Assembly: GCA_046154185.1 (NCBI GenBank)
Contig: JBJXGE010000029.1
Location: forward strand, 1-64,000
Direction: 5' to 3'
Length of the DNA stretch: 64,000 bases
Source: JBJXGE01 sp046154185
Lineage (GTDB): Bacteria > Planctomycetota > UBA8108 > UBA1146 > JAJFFE01
Shown here in pieces: positions 62,719-64,000 of this stretch. The translations under genes were made by a program, and so were the position numbers. Position 1 is the stretch's first letter; every line of letters begins with the position of its first letter. The notes beneath the pieces were generated by a model that saw only the letters and a list, made by a program, of their open reading frames with translations, was not told the DNA's origin and searched no databases.

Positions 62719-62857
62719 GCGCGCGAGTTCTGGAATCACCGAGCTGCCGGCCGGCCTGGATCTATGGCCGGCGAGCCTCTATCTTCCTCGCTCGACGTTG
62801 CGAATTTGACACACGTCAAGAACTGCGAGCGCGCACTGGAACTCGAATTGGAGCGGC

Positions 62858-64000
62858 GTGGCCACTGAATCGCGTGAACCGCTAAAAGTGATGTCGTTTG
62901 GCGAGCACTTGGAGGAGCTGCGGTCACGGCTTTTCCGTTGCGTGCTGGCGACGGCTGTCGGGTTTATCGTTGCGCTTTGCTTTCAGAATTCGCTCGTGTT
63001 GTTTCTTGCGACGCCGCACCAGCAGGCGATGGAGATCCTTTCGATGAACGTCGAGGTCGCGCGGCTCGCGCAGAGTCTCGACGGCGTCTCGGCGCGCGTC
63101 TCGGCGATTGCTCCCGCGACGGGTCAGGAATTGGCGCGCCGCAGCGAGGAATACGCGCTCGTTGCTGCTGCGCTCGCCGCTGAGGCGGTCGCCGGCGACC
63201 CCAACTTCGAGCGCTGGACGGCCGTTCGCGCAGGCTTCGAGCTACTCGCCGGCGCGGAACGCTCGCTCGGCCTCTATCCACGTTTCGTGGAAGCCGTTGA
63301 ACAACTCAGCGCCGAGCTAGAACGACTCGAGGCGCGTCACACCTTTAGCGTGCCGGCACGGGCACAAGTCGCCAAAGACCGCGTGCAACAGATCCGCGAT
63401 GTGCTGGCACGCTGGAATTCGATCTCTCGCGCTCCCGACGCCGACGATGCGCACAACCGGCTGGTCGCGGTCGATCCCAACGGTGCGCGGGAAGTCGCAG
63501 CGCTGACCGCCGAACTTGTGCTTGTGCGCGAGAAGATTCGACGCGTCGCGGATCCGAATAGCGGCGAGTATCGACTCAAAGCGCTCGGCTATCCCGACGT
63601 GTTTTTCGCGCACATCAAGGTGTGCGTGTTGTTCGGCTTGCTGATCGGCTTGCCATGGACATCGTTCGAGCTCTGGGCGTTTATCGCGGCTGGACTTTAT
63701 CCACGCGAGCGGCATGCGGTTTCGCCGCTCATACCACTCAGCCTCGTCAGCATGGTGGCGGGCGCCGCGTTCGCGTTTTACGTCGTGATCCCCGTCGGAC
63801 TCGCGTACCTCGGGACGTTCGGCAGCCCGGAACTCGTCGAAGCCTCGTATACGCTGAAGGAATACCTCTCATTGGTGATCGTGCTCATGCTCGGCATGGG
63901 TCTCGTTTTCCAGTTGCCACTCGGCATGGTCTTCGTCACGCGAGCGGGTCTCATTCCGACGAAGATGTTTCGCAAGTATCGTCGCTATTCGATTATTGGA
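62858..64000 (+). CDS. tatC: Sec-independent (Tat) protein translocase TatC, partial, with long periplasmic insertion
   Basis: Runs off the end of the window; 381 codons visible. Start taken as the GTG at 62858 (GGAG about 4 bases upstream); an ATG at 62891 begins right at the conserved MSFGEHLEELRSRL. TatC recognises twin-arginine signal peptides and is the core of the Tat translocase in the inner membrane. Seen: cytoplasmic N-terminal HLEELRSRL, membrane helix 1 (about 25-47), then after a loop the conserved FELWAFIAAGLYPRER block and further membrane helices. The first periplasmic loop is about 190 residues (about 55-245), mostly helical and charged, against about 45 in E. coli TatC. The C-terminal helices lie beyond the window. 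Confidence 0.93.
   Translation, partial: MATESREPLKVMSFGEHLEELRSRLFRCVLATAVGFIVALCFQNSLVLFLATPHQQAMEILSMNVEVARLAQSLDGVSARVSAIAPATGQELARRSEEYALVAAALAAEAVAGDPNFERWTAVRAGFELLAGAERSLGLYPRFVEAVEQLSAELERLEARHTFSVPARAQVAKDRVQQIRDVLARWNSISRAPDADDAHNRLVAVDPNGAREVAALTAELVLVREKIRRVADPNSGEYRLKALGYPDVFFAHIKVCVLFGLLIGLPWTSFELWAFIAAGLYPRERHAVSPLIPLSLVSMVAGAAFAFYVVIPVGLAYLGTFGSPELVEASYTLKEYLSLVIVLMLGMGLVFQLPLGMVFVTRAGLIPTKMFRKYRRYSIIG

Overview
The window reads as GC-rich chromosomal DNA of a bacterium with a double envelope, most likely a member of the Planctomycetota. That assignment is inference, based on a DUF1080 (3-keto-disaccharide hydrolase) domain joined to a sugar-dehydrogenase-like propeller, PA14 and CBM9-like modules, many FG-GAP and PQQ-propeller secreted proteins, an RHS protein, a very large set of prepilin-like proteins, and a polA-coaE-rho block. 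I saw no rRNA, tRNA, CRISPR array or insertion sequence.

Layout. 1-13.4 kb: a 5'-truncated RHS/YD-repeat protein, a 2111-residue exported protein built on seven 226-227-residue tandem repeats, and a 1322-residue multidomain lipoprotein. 13.4-16.7 kb, minus strand: aconitase (acnA) and a small lipoprotein gene. 17.1-36.2 kb: one tightly packed plus-strand run of 15 genes. It holds a type II secretion system in the order E-F-G-H-I-J-K-L-M-C-like-D, continuing with start/stop overlaps or short gaps into a fused ABC ATPase/permease, a two-PDZ lipoprotein and two FG-GAP proteins. 36.6-38.1 kb: an orphan prepilin and a response regulator without a DNA-binding domain. 38.1-49.6 kb, minus strand: accB-accC, a 1744-residue PQQ-propeller protein, an aromatic-repeat lipoprotein and an Mla-type lipid transport set (permease, ATPase, MCE protein). 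49.8-50.8 kb: an RluA-type pseudouridine synthase. 51.0-55.4 kb: a second cluster of five prepilin-like genes without motor or secretin, behind a leader with two kinds of triple direct repeat and an intrinsic-terminator-like hairpin. 55.5-60.8 kb, minus strand: polA followed by one open frame encoding both dephospho-CoA kinase and transcription terminator Rho. 61.4-64.0 kb: a membrane-anchored coiled-coil protein ending in a BRCT-like domain, a strong intrinsic terminator, and tatC, cut by the window end and carrying an unusually long first periplasmic loop.

How the parts fit. Much of the window concerns moving and displaying proteins across a double envelope: TatC, a complete T2SS apart from the prepilin peptidase, about ten prepilin-like proteins that could share one assembly platform, and large exported proteins as possible cargo or surface structures. 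The most unusual points are the CoaE-Rho fusion, the secretin with N0 plus six secretin_N-like domains, the repeat-rich leader of the second pseudopilin operon, the TatC insertion and the membrane BRCT protein. Whether any of these is undescribed cannot be settled without database searches.
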